Positions 1 through 8,197 of a DNA stretch of 64,000 nt are shown one piece after another (positions within the stretch are counted from its first letter, which is position 1; each line of letters starts with the position of its first letter). Where the stretch lies: contig NZ_JACIJK010000003.1 in the NCBI RefSeq assembly GCF_014199305.1, forward strand, positions 248,001 through 312,000, in the 5' to 3' direction. The notes under the pieces were generated by a model. That model was given only the letters and a program-made list of their open reading frames with translations, was not told the origin of the DNA and ran no database searches. The position numbers and the translations under genes were made by a program. The DNA comes from Sphingomonas aerophila (GTDB lineage Bacteria; Pseudomonadota; Alphaproteobacteria; Sphingomonadales; Sphingomonadaceae).

Positions 1-870
1 TGCACCGGCTTTCGCGCGCTGCTGATGGAGGGTGCCCTTCATACCGGGTTCGACGACTGGACCCACTGGCTGCCGTGCGACAGCGCGATCGCGGTGCAGA
101 CTGACAACGTTGGCCCACCCGTGCCCTATACCCGCGCCACCGCGCATGACGCGGGCTGGCAGTGGCGCATCCCGCTGCAACACCGCACGGGCAACGGCAT
201 CGTGTATTGCAGCCGGTACCTTGCCCAGGACGCCGCGCTCGAGCGGTTGCTGGCGAATGTCGAGGGGCCGGTGCTGACCGAGCCCAACCGCATCCGCTTC
301 ACCACCGGCGTGCGCCGCCAGCAGTGGCACCGCAACTGCGTTGCGATCGGACTGTCGGGCGGGTTCATGGAGCCGCTGGAGTCGACCAGCATTCACCTGA
401 TCCAGCGCTCGGTGCTGAGGCTGATCCGGATGCTGCCGTTGCGCCAGGTGTCGGCCCGTGACATCGCCGAGTTCAACGACCAGCAGTTCCAGGACATGGA
501 GCAGATCCGCGATTTCCTGATCCTGCATTATTGCGTGACCGACCGCCGCGACAGTGCGTTCTGGCGGCAGGTCAGCTCCATGTCGATCCCTGACAGCCTG
601 GCCCAGAAAATCGAGCTGTTCCGCGAAACCGGCCGCGTGTTTCGCCGCAACGAAGAGTTGTTCGCGGAGAATAGCTGGATCCAGGTCCTGATGGGGCAGG
701 GCATCACGCCCGCTGCCTGGCACCCGGTCGCCGAGAAGCTGCGCGACGACGAGCTCGACCAGTTCCTCCGCTCGATCCGGGAACAGGTCGCCCGCACGGT
801 CGCGACCATGCCCGACCACGGCACCTATGTTGCGCGCTATTGCGGCGCGGCGCGGGCGGAGGCTGCCTGA
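1..870 (+). CDS. Tryptophan halogenase family protein, C-terminal part (5' end outside window)
   Basis: The frame is open from the first base, so the gene starts upstream. The protein resembles the C-terminal two thirds of flavin-dependent tryptophan halogenase-like proteins: a stretch with YCSRYL, the conserved GLSGGFMEPLESTSIH block (around nt 346-393), and a helical tail with QDMEQIRDFLILHY. Enzymes of this family use FADH2, chloride or bromide and O2 to halogenate an aromatic substrate; the flavin-binding N-terminus and the catalytic lysine region are not in view, so activity cannot be judged. In sphingomonads such genes often lie in carbohydrate-uptake loci beside TonB-dependent receptors and LacI regulators, and here the LacI gene follows with an ATGA-type overlap. 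The substrate is unknown and may not be tryptophan. Confidence 0.85.
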   Translation, partial: CTGFRALLMEGALHTGFDDWTHWLPCDSAIAVQTDNVGPPVPYTRATAHDAGWQWRIPLQHRTGNGIVYCSRYLAQDAALERLLANVEGPVLTEPNRIRFTTGVRRQQWHRNCVAIGLSGGFMEPLESTSIHLIQRSVLRLIRMLPLRQVSARDIAEFNDQQFQDMEQIRDFLILHYCVTDRRDSAFWRQVSSMSIPDSLAQKIELFRETGRVFRRNEELFAENSWIQVLMGQGITPAAWHPVAEKLRDDELDQFLRSIREQVARTVATMPDHGTYVARYCGAARAEAA

Positions 871-1913
871 TGGCGCGTCGTCGCCAGGCGGTCACGATCA
901 AGCACGTTGCCGCCGATGCCGGCGTGTCGCTGCAGACCGTCAGCCGCGTGATCAACAAGGAGCCGAACGTCCGCCCGGAGATGATGGCGCGGGTGCAGGA
1001 GGCCATCGAGCGGCTGGGCTATGTCCCCTCCATCGCCGCGCAACGGATGGGCGGCTCGCGCTCCTACCTGATCGTCGCGCTCAACGATCGCGAGCGCACG
1101 ATTGCGGGCTGGCGCAATCATGAGGGGACCGACTGGGTCGACCAGATGCTGCTCGGCGGGATGCTGAAATGCGCGGAGCATGGCTATCGCCTGATCGTCG
1201 AGCTGGTGGATACGCACAGCGACCATATCGAGCGTGAGCTGTCCGCCGCGCTCGCCGCCTTGCAACCCGACGGCGTGATCCTGACGCCACCGCATTCGCA
1301 GAACCCGCTGATTACCGGCCTGCTGGAGCGTGAGGGGATCAGCTTTGCCCGCATCGGCTCCCTGGCGCCGGGGCGTGGCTTCGCGCTGACCATGGGTGAC
1401 ACGGGCGCGGCGGAGATGGCGACCGATCACCTGTTCGCGCTGGGGCATCGCCGCATCGGCCTGATCGCCGGGCCGGACGAATATGAGCTGAGCGCATGGC
1501 GTGTCGCGGGCTGGCGCGCGGCAATGGCGGCGCACGACCTGCCCACGGACGACCTGATGTTTCAGGGCGACTTTTCCTATGAGTCCGGGCGGCAGGGGGC
1601 GGAAGCGCTGCTGGAGGCGGGTGCGACCGCCATTATCGCCAGCAACGACCAGATGTCGCTCGCAACGCTGCTGCTGGCGAGGGATCGGGGCCTGGACGTG
1701 CCGGGCGACCTGTCGCTGGTCAGCTTCGACGACACGCCGATCGCCCGCTTTGCGCACCCGCCGCTGACATCGGTGGTGCAGCCCATCGCGGAGGTCACGT
1801 CCCGTGCGGTGGAGCTGATCATTGCCGAGCGGGCGGGCCGGGATGCACCGACCGATCCGATCGAGATCGCCGCCAGCCTGGCCGTTCGGGGGTCCACGGC
1901 ACCGCCGCGTTGA
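870..1913 (+). CDS. LacI family transcriptional regulator
   Basis: 347 residues. The N-terminus carries a LacI helix-turn-helix and hinge (VTIKHVAADAGVSLQTVSRVI at about residues 8-28, then a YVPSIAAQRM hinge helix). A periplasmic-binding-protein-like effector domain follows, including GHRRIGLIAGP and a late SLVSFDDTPIARF motif. The start ATG at 870 overlaps the TGA of the halogenase gene, so the two are co-translated. This suggests that the regulator senses a sugar handled by the upstream locus and represses that locus. The effector is not predictable from sequence. An in-frame upstream start inside the halogenase gene is possible but less likely. Confidence 0.93.
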   Translation: MARRRQAVTIKHVAADAGVSLQTVSRVINKEPNVRPEMMARVQEAIERLGYVPSIAAQRMGGSRSYLIVALNDRERTIAGWRNHEGTDWVDQMLLGGMLKCAEHGYRLIVELVDTHSDHIERELSAALAALQPDGVILTPPHSQNPLITGLLEREGISFARIGSLAPGRGFALTMGDTGAAEMATDHLFALGHRRIGLIAGPDEYELSAWRVAGWRAAMAAHDLPTDDLMFQGDFSYESGRQGAEALLEAGATAIIASNDQMSLATLLLARDRGLDVPGDLSLVSFDDTPIARFAHPPLTSVVQPIAEVTSRAVELIIAERAGRDAPTDPIEIAASLAVRGSTAPPR

Positions 1914-1980
1914 TTAGCAAATGTCCCGTTCGGGGACGGAGCCGGCTTAACCCTCTTTGTGGCTGGGCGGAATCGTAAAC

Positions 1981-1996
1981 GAGGCGTTAACGTCTC
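1981..1996. promoter_or_regulatory. 16-bp near-perfect palindrome before a small gene
   Basis: GAGGCGTTAACGTCTC is palindromic except for one base pair and sits 3 bp before the ATG at 2000. It could be an operator or an mRNA hairpin that influences initiation of the following small gene. The preceding LacI-type regulator is one conceivable ligand, but the centre (GTTAAC) is not the usual CG-centred LacI-family operator, so the binding protein is unknown. Confidence 0.35.
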
Positions 1997-1999
1997 GCT

Positions 2000-2167
2000 A
2001 TGACCAGACGACTTGTCCTGACCAATGAGGCCGCCCGCCACCCCTTCCGCCGAAGCCTGCCGCCGCCCGACACGGGCGCGCAGCGCCAGCGCGAGGAAGA
2101 TCATCTGAAGCTCTTTGCCTTGAGCTTCGCGGCGTTCTTCACCTGCTTCTACACGTTCCTGTTCTGA
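2000..2167 (+). CDS. Small single-pass membrane protein, unknown function
   Basis: 55 codons, ATG to TGA. The first 36 residues are polar and rich in Arg, Pro and Glu. The last ~19 are hydrophobic and aromatic (FALSFAAFFTCFYTFLF), so the product looks like a tail-anchored or C-terminal single-span inner-membrane protein. Codon use is GC3-rich like the neighbours, which supports coding. It ends 6 bp before the stop of the convergent MFS gene. No functional inference is possible. A 16-bp palindrome abuts the start. Confidence 0.6.
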   Translation: MTRRLVLTNEAARHPFRRSLPPPDTGAQRQREEDHLKLFALSFAAFFTCFYTFLF

Positions 2168-2173
2168 CGGGCT

Positions 2174-3463
2174 TCAGTCGCAGGCGCGATGGAGCTTCTG
2201 GGCCAGCCACGCGCTGACCAGGCACATCGCCGCCACGATGAACAACATGTCCTCGGGCGTCACGCCCATCGCGCTGGCGCCGGTAACCGCGCCCGCGCCG
2301 ATCGCCATCGCGGCGGAGTTGACGACGTTGTTCGCGGCCACGGTTCGCGCTGTCTGATCCTGGCTGACCGTGGTGGTGAGAAAGGCATAGAGCGGCACCA
2401 CGAACATGCCGCCGGTGACCGCGATCGCCAGCAGGGTAAGCATGACCAGCACGGCGCGCGGTTGCGCGATGAATTCGGCCCAGTCGTAAAGCTCGCCGTG
2501 GGGCGCGGGATCCCAACTGCGCACCAGGAATGAAAACGCGACGACGCACGCGCCCATCGCGATCACCGAGGCGGGCGCATATTTGGCCGAGATCTTGCCC
2601 TTCAGCAGCGTGTTGATGACCACCGACCCGATCGCGATCCCGACGGACAGCGTTGCCGTGAACAGGCTCGCGACCTCTTGCGTGGTGGTCAGCACGTTTT
2701 TCACCAGGGGCGGGAAGATGATGATCAGCACCGCGCCGATGGTCCAGAAAAAGCTGATTGCGCAGATCGCCAGGAACAGCCGCGGGATGTGCAGCGTAGC
2801 ACTGATCAGTCGCCAGGAGGAGGAGAACGGGTCCCAGTTTAGTCGGAGCGGGGGCCCCTGGCGGGGCGCCGGGTCGACCTGTCGCCCGGAATACCAGCCA
2901 ATCAGCGCCACCCCGATCACGCCGAACGCGGCGGCCTCGATCGAGATATAGCCGGCGATGATCGTGCCGGTCAGGATGGCGAGATAGGTGCCCGCTTCCA
3001 CAAGGCCCGTACCACCCAGCACGTCGCGCTTGTCCAGATGCTGGGGCAGGATCGCGTATTTGATCGGCCCGAAGAACGTCGAATGGACGCCGAGCAGGAA
3101 CACGGTCCCCAGCATCATCGCAATGCCGAAATTGGTGTATCCGGCGCGCGCCGCCATCAGCCCGCCGGCGCCGACCAGCATGATGCCGATCTCCGCCGTC
3201 TTCACGATGCGGATGATGCGCGCCTTGTCATGGCTGTCCGCCAACTGACCGGCCAATGCCGACAGGAACACAAAGGGCAACGTCGACAGGGCGGTGGCGA
3301 TGGCGTTGAAGCGCTGTTCGACCTGCGGGTCGTTGAACACCGTATAGGTGGCGAACAGCACCATCGCCTGTTTGAACAGGTTGTCGTTGAACGCACCCAG
3401 GAACTGAGTGGTGAACAGTGGTGCAAATCGCCGCTGCTTGAGCAGCCCGAGCGCATTGATCAT
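2174..3463 (-). CDS. MFS transporter, LplT-like
   Basis: 429 residues, taking the ATG at 3463, which begins MINALGLLKQRRFAPLF; longer in-frame starts give a low-complexity, non-conserved extension. The segment FLGAFNDNLFKQAMVLF (about residues 19-35) is typical of major-facilitator proteins related to the lysophospholipid transporter LplT, often found fused to or beside acyltransferases. Around 12 hydrophobic segments are visible. Its likely place is the inner membrane; the cargo may be lysophospholipid, but that is inference from family resemblance. It is divergent from pgsA, which makes phosphatidylglycerol phosphate, so a shared phospholipid theme is plausible. Confidence 0.85.
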   Translation of the reverse strand: MINALGLLKQRRFAPLFTTQFLGAFNDNLFKQAMVLFATYTVFNDPQVEQRFNAIATALSTLPFVFLSALAGQLADSHDKARIIRIVKTAEIGIMLVGAGGLMAARAGYTNFGIAMMLGTVFLLGVHSTFFGPIKYAILPQHLDKRDVLGGTGLVEAGTYLAILTGTIIAGYISIEAAAFGVIGVALIGWYSGRQVDPAPRQGPPLRLNWDPFSSSWRLISATLHIPRLFLAICAISFFWTIGAVLIIIFPPLVKNVLTTTQEVASLFTATLSVGIAIGSVVINTLLKGKISAKYAPASVIAMGACVVAFSFLVRSWDPAPHGELYDWAEFIAQPRAVLVMLTLLAIAVTGGMFVVPLYAFLTTTVSQDQTARTVAANNVVNSAAMAIGAGAVTGASAMGVTPEDMLFIVAAMCLVSAWLAQKLHRACD

Positions 3464-3600
3464 GTGCGGCGGCGGCTCAGGTCGTTGCCCATGAGGCGCC
3501 GCATAGCGAAGGCTTTCCGTGCCCGCAAACAACCAATCGCATTCAAATGGGACGATTTGTGCCGTTTGCGGCTTGTAGGGGAAGGGACTAGGGGTGCCGA

Positions 3601-4167
3601 ATGTTGACCCTGCCCAACCTGCTGACGCTTTCGCGGATCGTCGCGGTGCCGTTGCTGGTTGCGCTGTTGTGGTGGCCACAATGGGAGGCAGGCTATGCCT
3701 TTGCCTTCGCGCTCTACTGCCTGATGGGGGTCACCGACTATTTCGACGGCTACCTTGCCCGCGCGCAGGGGGCGGTGTCGCGACTGGGCATCTTCCTTGA
3801 TCCGATTGCGGACAAGATCATGGTCGCGGCCGTGATCCTGATGCTGGTCGGCACCCGGTTCGAGGACCGAGCGATCATCACCGGCATCCACCTGATCGCC
3901 GCGCTGGTGATCCTGCTGCGGGAGATCACCGTGTCGGGCCTGCGCGAGTTCCTGGGTGGCATCCAGGTGTCGGTGCCGGTGTCCCAACTGGCGAAGTGGA
4001 AGACGACGTTGCAGCTTGTCGCCTTTGGCGCGCTGATCCTGGCGGGGGCGCTGCCGGCGGCGGAGTGGATCAAGCTGGTGGGCCTGGCGACCCTGTGGGG
4101 GGCGGCGGTTCTGACGCTGATCACCGGCTGGGACTATTTGCGCGTCGGCCTGAAGCACATGGACTGA
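3601..4167 (+). CDS. pgsA: CDP-diacylglycerol-glycerol-3-phosphate 3-phosphatidyltransferase
   Basis: 188 residues, a normal length for PgsA. It transfers a phosphatidyl group from CDP-diacylglycerol to glycerol 3-phosphate, the committed step of phosphatidylglycerol and cardiolipin synthesis in the inner membrane. The CDP-alcohol phosphotransferase signature D-x2-D-G-x2-A-R-x8-G-x3-D-x3-D is complete: D46, D49, G50, R54, G63, D67 and D71. The N-terminus (MLTLPNLLTLSRIVAVP) is typical, and about five or six membrane segments are visible. It ends 2 nt before moaD, so pgsA-moaD-moaE form an operon, an arrangement also known in other alphaproteobacteria. Confidence 0.95.
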   Translation: MLTLPNLLTLSRIVAVPLLVALLWWPQWEAGYAFAFALYCLMGVTDYFDGYLARAQGAVSRLGIFLDPIADKIMVAAVILMLVGTRFEDRAIITGIHLIAALVILLREITVSGLREFLGGIQVSVPVSQLAKWKTTLQLVAFGALILAGALPAAEWIKLVGLATLWGAAVLTLITGWDYLRVGLKHMD

Positions 4168-4169
4168 CG

Positions 4170-4421
4170 ATGCGCCTGGTTTACTTCGCCTGGGTGCGTG
4201 AACGGATCGGGACGGGCGAAGAGCAGGTGGCCCCGCCTGCTGATGTAGCCACGGTGGCCCAACTGATCGACTGGCTTGCGGCAAACAGCGCCGGCCATGC
4301 CGCAGCCTTTGCCGAACGCGACCGCCTGCGCGCGGCGGTGGATGGCGTCTTCGTCGGCCTGGATGCCAGCGTCGTGGGCGTGGACGAGGTCGCGATCTTT
4401 CCACCGGTGACTGGCGGATGA
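4170..4421 (+). CDS. moaD: Molybdopterin synthase sulfur-carrier subunit
   Basis: 83 residues with a ubiquitin-like beta-grasp pattern, starting MRLVYFAWVRERIG and ending in the family's C-terminal Gly-Gly (FPPVTGG). The terminal glycine is adenylated and thiocarboxylated by MoeB, then donates sulfur to precursor Z within the MoaD2-MoaE2 complex. The ATG at 4170 follows the pgsA stop at once, and the TGA overlaps the moaE ATG (ATGA), as expected for subunits made in equal amounts. Confidence 0.95.
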   Translation: MRLVYFAWVRERIGTGEEQVAPPADVATVAQLIDWLAANSAGHAAAFAERDRLRAAVDGVFVGLDASVVGVDEVAIFPPVTGG

Positions 4422-4855
4422 TCCGCATCATTGTCTCCCCCGAGCCGATCGACCTGACCGCCGAAATAGAGCGGGCGGAGGCAGCGGGTGTCGGCGCGGT
4501 GGCGACCTTTACCGGCATCGTCCGCGCCGATGACGGGGTCGGCGAGTTGGAGTTGGAGCATTATCCCGGCGTTACCGAACGGGCGCTGACGGGCCTGACG
4601 CAGGAAGCGCTGCGGCGCTGGTCGCTGGCCGGAGCGACCGTGGTACACCGGGTCGGGCCGATGCGGCCGGGCGAGCGCATCGTGTTCGTCGCGGCAACGG
4701 CCGCCCACCGCGCGGCCGCGCTGGAGGCCTGCGCCTTCCTGATCGATCGGTTGAAGACGGAAGCGCCGTTCTGGAAACGGGAGCGGCGCGGGGACGAGGC
4801 GCATTGGGTCGAGCAGCGCGAAACGGACGTCGGCGCGGCTGCTCGCTGGGACTGA
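4418..4855 (+). CDS. moaE: Molybdopterin synthase catalytic subunit
   Basis: 145 residues. It converts precursor Z (cPMP) to molybdopterin with sulfur delivered by MoaD. Visible family features are VGAVATFTGIVR near residues 25-36, the VVHRVG strand, and the catalytic stretch LKTEAPFWKRE, whose K113 and K120 match the two active-site lysines of the E. coli enzyme. It is translationally coupled to moaD by an ATGA overlap. A 150-bp gap separates it from the convergent oxyR; I see no clear terminator with a T-run there. Confidence 0.95.
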   Translation: MIRIIVSPEPIDLTAEIERAEAAGVGAVATFTGIVRADDGVGELELEHYPGVTERALTGLTQEALRRWSLAGATVVHRVGPMRPGERIVFVAATAAHRAAALEACAFLIDRLKTEAPFWKRERRGDEAHWVEQRETDVGAAARWD

Positions 4856-5007
4856 ACGAAAAAGCTGTCCTACAGGGAGGGTCCGCTGGCAGATACTGGT
4901 GGATGCCACGCCAGCAACTCTCCTCCACACAGTCCCGACTCGCTCACTTGGCCGCAGCGGCCGGTCAGAAAACGCGAAGGCGCAAGGCCCTGGGCCTCTG
5001 GCGCTGC

Positions 5008-5907
5008 CTAGCGCGCCTTTGCGAGCGTATCGGCCAAAAGGCGAAAGTCGGCTTCCCGCGGCGAAGCGCGTCGCCATACCAGCGCGATGCGACGCACGGC
5101 GTCGGGCGATGCGAGCGGGCGCGCCTCGATACCGGTATGGTCCAGGATGCCGGCCTTTACCGCCATTTCGGGCAGCATGGTGACGCCCAGCCCGTTGTCG
5201 ACCATTTGCACGATCGTGTGAAGCGAGGTGCCGAGCATGGTCGCCTCCGCCCGCAATTCGGGCCGCGCACAGGCGGCGAGAGCGTGGTCGCGCAGGCAGT
5301 GGCCGTCCTCCAGCAGCAGCAGCCGCTCGGGATTAATCGCGTCGGGGGAGACTTCCGCATCGTCAGGCAGTTCCCCCGGCGGGCCCGCCAGGAACAACCG
5401 GTCTTCAAACAATTCGGCCGCCGTCACCTCGCCACAGCCATAGGGCAGCGCGAGCAGCACACAGTCGGCGCGGCCGTTGTTCAGCGCCTCGCACGCCGCA
5501 GCGCTCGGCTCTTCACGCAGGTAGAGCTGCAGGTCGGGATAGTCGGCGCGCAGGCGGGGCAGGATGTGCGGCAGCATGAACGGGGCGATGGTGGGAATGA
5601 CGCTCATCCGCATTACCCCCGAAAGCGGCCGTCCGGCGGCGCGCGCCAGATCGCCCAGTTCCTCCGCCTCTCGCAACACCCGGCGTGCCTTGTCCGCGAT
5701 CCGTTCGCCGAGCGGGGTGAAGCGGACCACCCGGCGCGTGCGCTCCACCAGCACCAGCCCGATCAGCGTTTCGAGCTCCCGCAGGCCGGCGGACAGGGTC
5801 GACTGGGTGACGAAGCACGCCTCCGCCGCCCGACCGAAATGACCATGATCGCGCAGGGCGACCAGGTATTGGAGCTGCTTCAGGGTGGGGAGGTAGGTTG
5901 CCGCCAT
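5008..5907 (-). CDS. oxyR: LysR-type peroxide sensor OxyR
   Basis: 299 residues from the ATG at 5907 (MAATYLPTLKQLQYLVAL). It has an N-terminal winged helix (FGRAAEACFVTQSTLSAGLR) and a LysR effector domain. The redox pair of OxyR is preserved: C204 and C213, nine residues apart in a GHCLRDHALAAC context, matching C199 and C208 of E. coli. This supports a hydrogen-peroxide sensor rather than another LysR protein. A longer version from 5943 would use a weaker start. It is transcribed away from the serine acetyltransferase gene, with an intergenic region of about 115 bp that could hold its own operator. Confidence 0.92.
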   Translation of the reverse strand: MAATYLPTLKQLQYLVALRDHGHFGRAAEACFVTQSTLSAGLRELETLIGLVLVERTRRVVRFTPLGERIADKARRVLREAEELGDLARAAGRPLSGVMRMSVIPTIAPFMLPHILPRLRADYPDLQLYLREEPSAAACEALNNGRADCVLLALPYGCGEVTAAELFEDRLFLAGPPGELPDDAEVSPDAINPERLLLLEDGHCLRDHALAACARPELRAEATMLGTSLHTIVQMVDNGLGVTMLPEMAVKAGILDHTGIEARPLASPDAVRRIALVWRRASPREADFRLLADTLAKAR

Positions 5908-6021
5908 CGCACCGCAACAACCACCAACCCGCCCGCGGCGCAACCGTGGCGTGGATCAGGGGTTCTGGTAATCATTACGCAGGCAGCCTAGATGCCGGAC
6001 GCTCAAGGGGACCACGCGCCG

Positions 6022-6714
6022 ATGTTCAGCCGGTTGGCTGCCTATCTTGATTCCATTCGCGCCCGCGACCCGGCGCCCCATTCGCGTGCCGAAATCATGC
6101 TGTACCCCGGCGTCTGGGCGCTGGGGTTCCACAAGGTCGCGCATCGGCTGTATCGACGGCGCCAGTTTTTCCTGGCGCGGCTGGTCAACCATATCAGCCG
6201 CTGGGCAACCGCGATCGACATTCATCCCGGCGCGACGATCGGGCACCGCTTCTTTATCGACCATGGCTTTACCGTGATCGGCGAAACCGCGCACATCGGC
6301 GATGATGTCACCATCTATCAGTGCGTGACGTTGGGCGGAACCAGCCCGGACAATGGCGTCGCGGGCAAGCGGCATCCGACGATCGGTGATGGCGTCATCA
6401 TCGGATCGGGAGCGCAGGTGCTGGGCCCGATCCATATCGGCGCGCGGTCGCGCATCGGCGCCAACGCGGTGGTGACCCGCGAGGTGCCGGAGGGTGCGGT
6501 GATGGTCGGCATTCCCGCGCGCCCGACAATGGTCGACGGCGGCGCGGCGGAAAGCCCGCGCTTCGTGCCCTATGGTACCCCGTGCAGCGCGCAGTTCGAC
6601 CCGCAGACCCAGCGGATCGAGCTGCTACGCTGTGAGCTGGAAACGCTGCGTCGCCGCCTGGACGCGCTGCTGGCCGAACAGGACGAATCGCAAAAAGAGG
6701 TCGGTCGCGGCTGA
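6022..6714 (+). CDS. cysE: Serine O-acetyltransferase
   Basis: 230 residues from the ATG at 6022, preferred because AAGGGG lies 11 nt upstream and the product begins MFSRLAAYLDSIRARDP, a usual N-terminus for the family; an in-frame ATG at 5992 would add 10 residues. It makes O-acetylserine from serine and acetyl-CoA for cysteine synthesis. The left-handed beta-helix is visible as hexapeptide repeats (ATAIDIHPGATIGHRFFIDH, GAQVLGPIHIGARSRIGANAV), with the family's DHG and GKRHP elements. It overlaps the next gene by one base. Proximity to oxyR fits a thiol and oxidative-stress theme, but that is inference. Confidence 0.9.
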   Translation: MFSRLAAYLDSIRARDPAPHSRAEIMLYPGVWALGFHKVAHRLYRRRQFFLARLVNHISRWATAIDIHPGATIGHRFFIDHGFTVIGETAHIGDDVTIYQCVTLGGTSPDNGVAGKRHPTIGDGVIIGSGAQVLGPIHIGARSRIGANAVVTREVPEGAVMVGIPARPTMVDGGAAESPRFVPYGTPCSAQFDPQTQRIELLRCELETLRRRLDALLAEQDESQKEVGRG

Positions 6715-7058
6715 TGGGGACGGTCACACCGTTTCCGCTCGCCCCCGGTCGACCAAGCCAGGTTGGGTTCGAGCGGTTGGAGCTCAACCGCATCCTGGAC
6801 CTGTACGGCCGCATGGTGGCGGCGGGTCATTGGCGGGACTATGCCATGGACCTGGGGCGGGAGGCCGCCGTGTTTGCCGCGTTTCGCCGGACGGCCGAGC
6901 GGCCGGAGTTCCGCATCGAGAAGCGTCCCGCCCTGCGCGCGCGCCAGGGCATGTGGGCGCTGATCGGCGAACATGGCGCGATTGTGAAGCGGGGCCACGA
7001 ACTCGGCCCCGTGCTGGCGCCCGTCGAGCGCCGCCTCTTGAAGCTGGTGGAGGGGTAA
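6714..7058 (+). CDS. DUF2794 family protein
   Basis: 114 residues, coupled to cysE through TGATG. The sequence matches the alphaproteobacterial DUF2794 pattern: LELNRILDLYGRMVAAGHWRDY near residues 22-43, then FRRTAERPEFRIEKRP and a C-terminal IVKRGHELGPVL. There is no signal peptide or membrane segment, so it is probably cytoplasmic. Function is unknown for the family. A strong hairpin overlaps its stop codon. Confidence 0.85.
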   Translation: MGTVTPFPLAPGRPSQVGFERLELNRILDLYGRMVAAGHWRDYAMDLGREAAVFAAFRRTAERPEFRIEKRPALRARQGMWALIGEHGAIVKRGHELGPVLAPVERRLLKLVEG

Positions 7059-7087
7059 AGGCCGCCGGCGTCACACCGGCGACCTTT
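7057..7087. terminator. Bidirectional terminator-like hairpin
   Basis: Between two convergent genes. AAAGG-C-CGCCGG (7057-7068) pairs with CCGGCG-A-CCTTT (7076-7087): 11 paired bases around one C/A mismatch, with a 7-nt loop. The A-run at one end and T-run at the other make it usable from both sides. It overlaps the TAA of the DUF2794 gene. Confidence 0.7.
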
Positions 7088-7092
7088 GTCCG

Positions 7093-8133
7093 TCAGGCGG
7101 TCGCGAGTGCGACCGGGGGCAAGCGCCGTCCCATCGCGCCCAGCCGTGCCACTGCGGCCCGGCGCATCGGCTGCCAAAAGGCAGACATGATCAGCAGCGC
7201 CGATCCGATCACCAGCGCGGTGAGTGACGCGCCCAACTCTACCGCCCCGGCGCTGCGGAACAGGGCGTAAAGGGCGTAAAGGACATAGACGAGCCCGGAC
7301 ACCAGCAATGCCCGGCGATCCACCGCCAGCGCCACAAAGGCGAAGGCGACGTAGAGCGCCAGCACCACCAGCGCGACGGGCCAGCCGATATCCCCGTTGA
7401 ACACGCCGAGCATCTGGAAGGTCGAATGCGCGATCATCGGTGCGGCCGCGAGGTGGAGCCAGAACGCGACGTCCGACCGACGCGTCCGCCGTTCGCGATC
7501 CGACAGGTCCCACCGCATCGCCACCGCGAACACGCCGGCACCGGCGATCAGCAGCACCGGCCAGACCAGCTTGTTCGCCAGGTCCGGCATTGCGGCCGCG
7601 ACCAGCGCGACGAGCAGTCCGACCAGCGTGACGGCGCCGGCAGCGACCGTGATCGGCACCGCAAACCGCCGCCAATGGAGATTCGCCGCAACCGCCCCGA
7701 CCGTGGCGGTGCCCGCGCCGATCAGCGCCTGCAGCTGTGGCGAGGGCTGTGCGTCGGACCCGATCGCCTGGATCCAGCCGCTCGCCACCGTACCCGCGCA
7801 CCCGCCGACAAAGGCGAGCAACAGGATGATGCTGGGCAGCGCCATGCGCCGGCGCGCCGTGAAGAAGGTTGCCAGCGCCCAGGCCGTCACCGCAACGGCC
7901 ACGCCGCCCAACGGGACGGCGATACGCTGCCCGATCTGCTCCACCGCCGCGAGCAACAGCACCACCGCGATCGACACGAAGATGTCGTTGAACCCGGTCA
8001 GCAACCGGAAATGCTCCTCGTCGACCGCCGGCGCGCGATGCGCCGCGGCGACGTGATCCCGAAATGCCGCCGCCGCAGCGGGGCTGATCGCCCCCGCTGC
8101 TACGGCGCCGTCGATGTCGCTTTCGCTGTACAT
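7093..8133 (-). CDS. DUF2157-like multi-spanning membrane protein
   Basis: 346 residues from the ATG at 8133, chosen because a near-perfect AGGAGGGA Shine-Dalgarno lies about 7 nt upstream. The N-terminal ~60 residues are soluble (MYSESDIDGAVAAGAIS, then a helical stretch), followed by roughly ten hydrophobic segments to the C-terminus. This layout resembles predicted membrane proteins of the DUF2157 type, whose function is unknown. It ends in a short basic tail. The next upstream gene on this strand is an SDR ending 65 bp away; a functional link is not evident. Confidence 0.75.
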   Translation of the reverse strand: MYSESDIDGAVAAGAISPAAAAAFRDHVAAAHRAPAVDEEHFRLLTGFNDIFVSIAVVLLLAAVEQIGQRIAVPLGGVAVAVTAWALATFFTARRRMALPSIILLLAFVGGCAGTVASGWIQAIGSDAQPSPQLQALIGAGTATVGAVAANLHWRRFAVPITVAAGAVTLVGLLVALVAAAMPDLANKLVWPVLLIAGAGVFAVAMRWDLSDRERRTRRSDVAFWLHLAAAPMIAHSTFQMLGVFNGDIGWPVALVVLALYVAFAFVALAVDRRALLVSGLVYVLYALYALFRSAGAVELGASLTALVIGSALLIMSAFWQPMRRAAVARLGAMGRRLPPVALATA

Positions 8134-8197
8134 GGCCGTTCCCTCCTGTTCGGCCATGATGTCACGGGTGTCTTGCTGGTGCAATACACCAAAGCGG

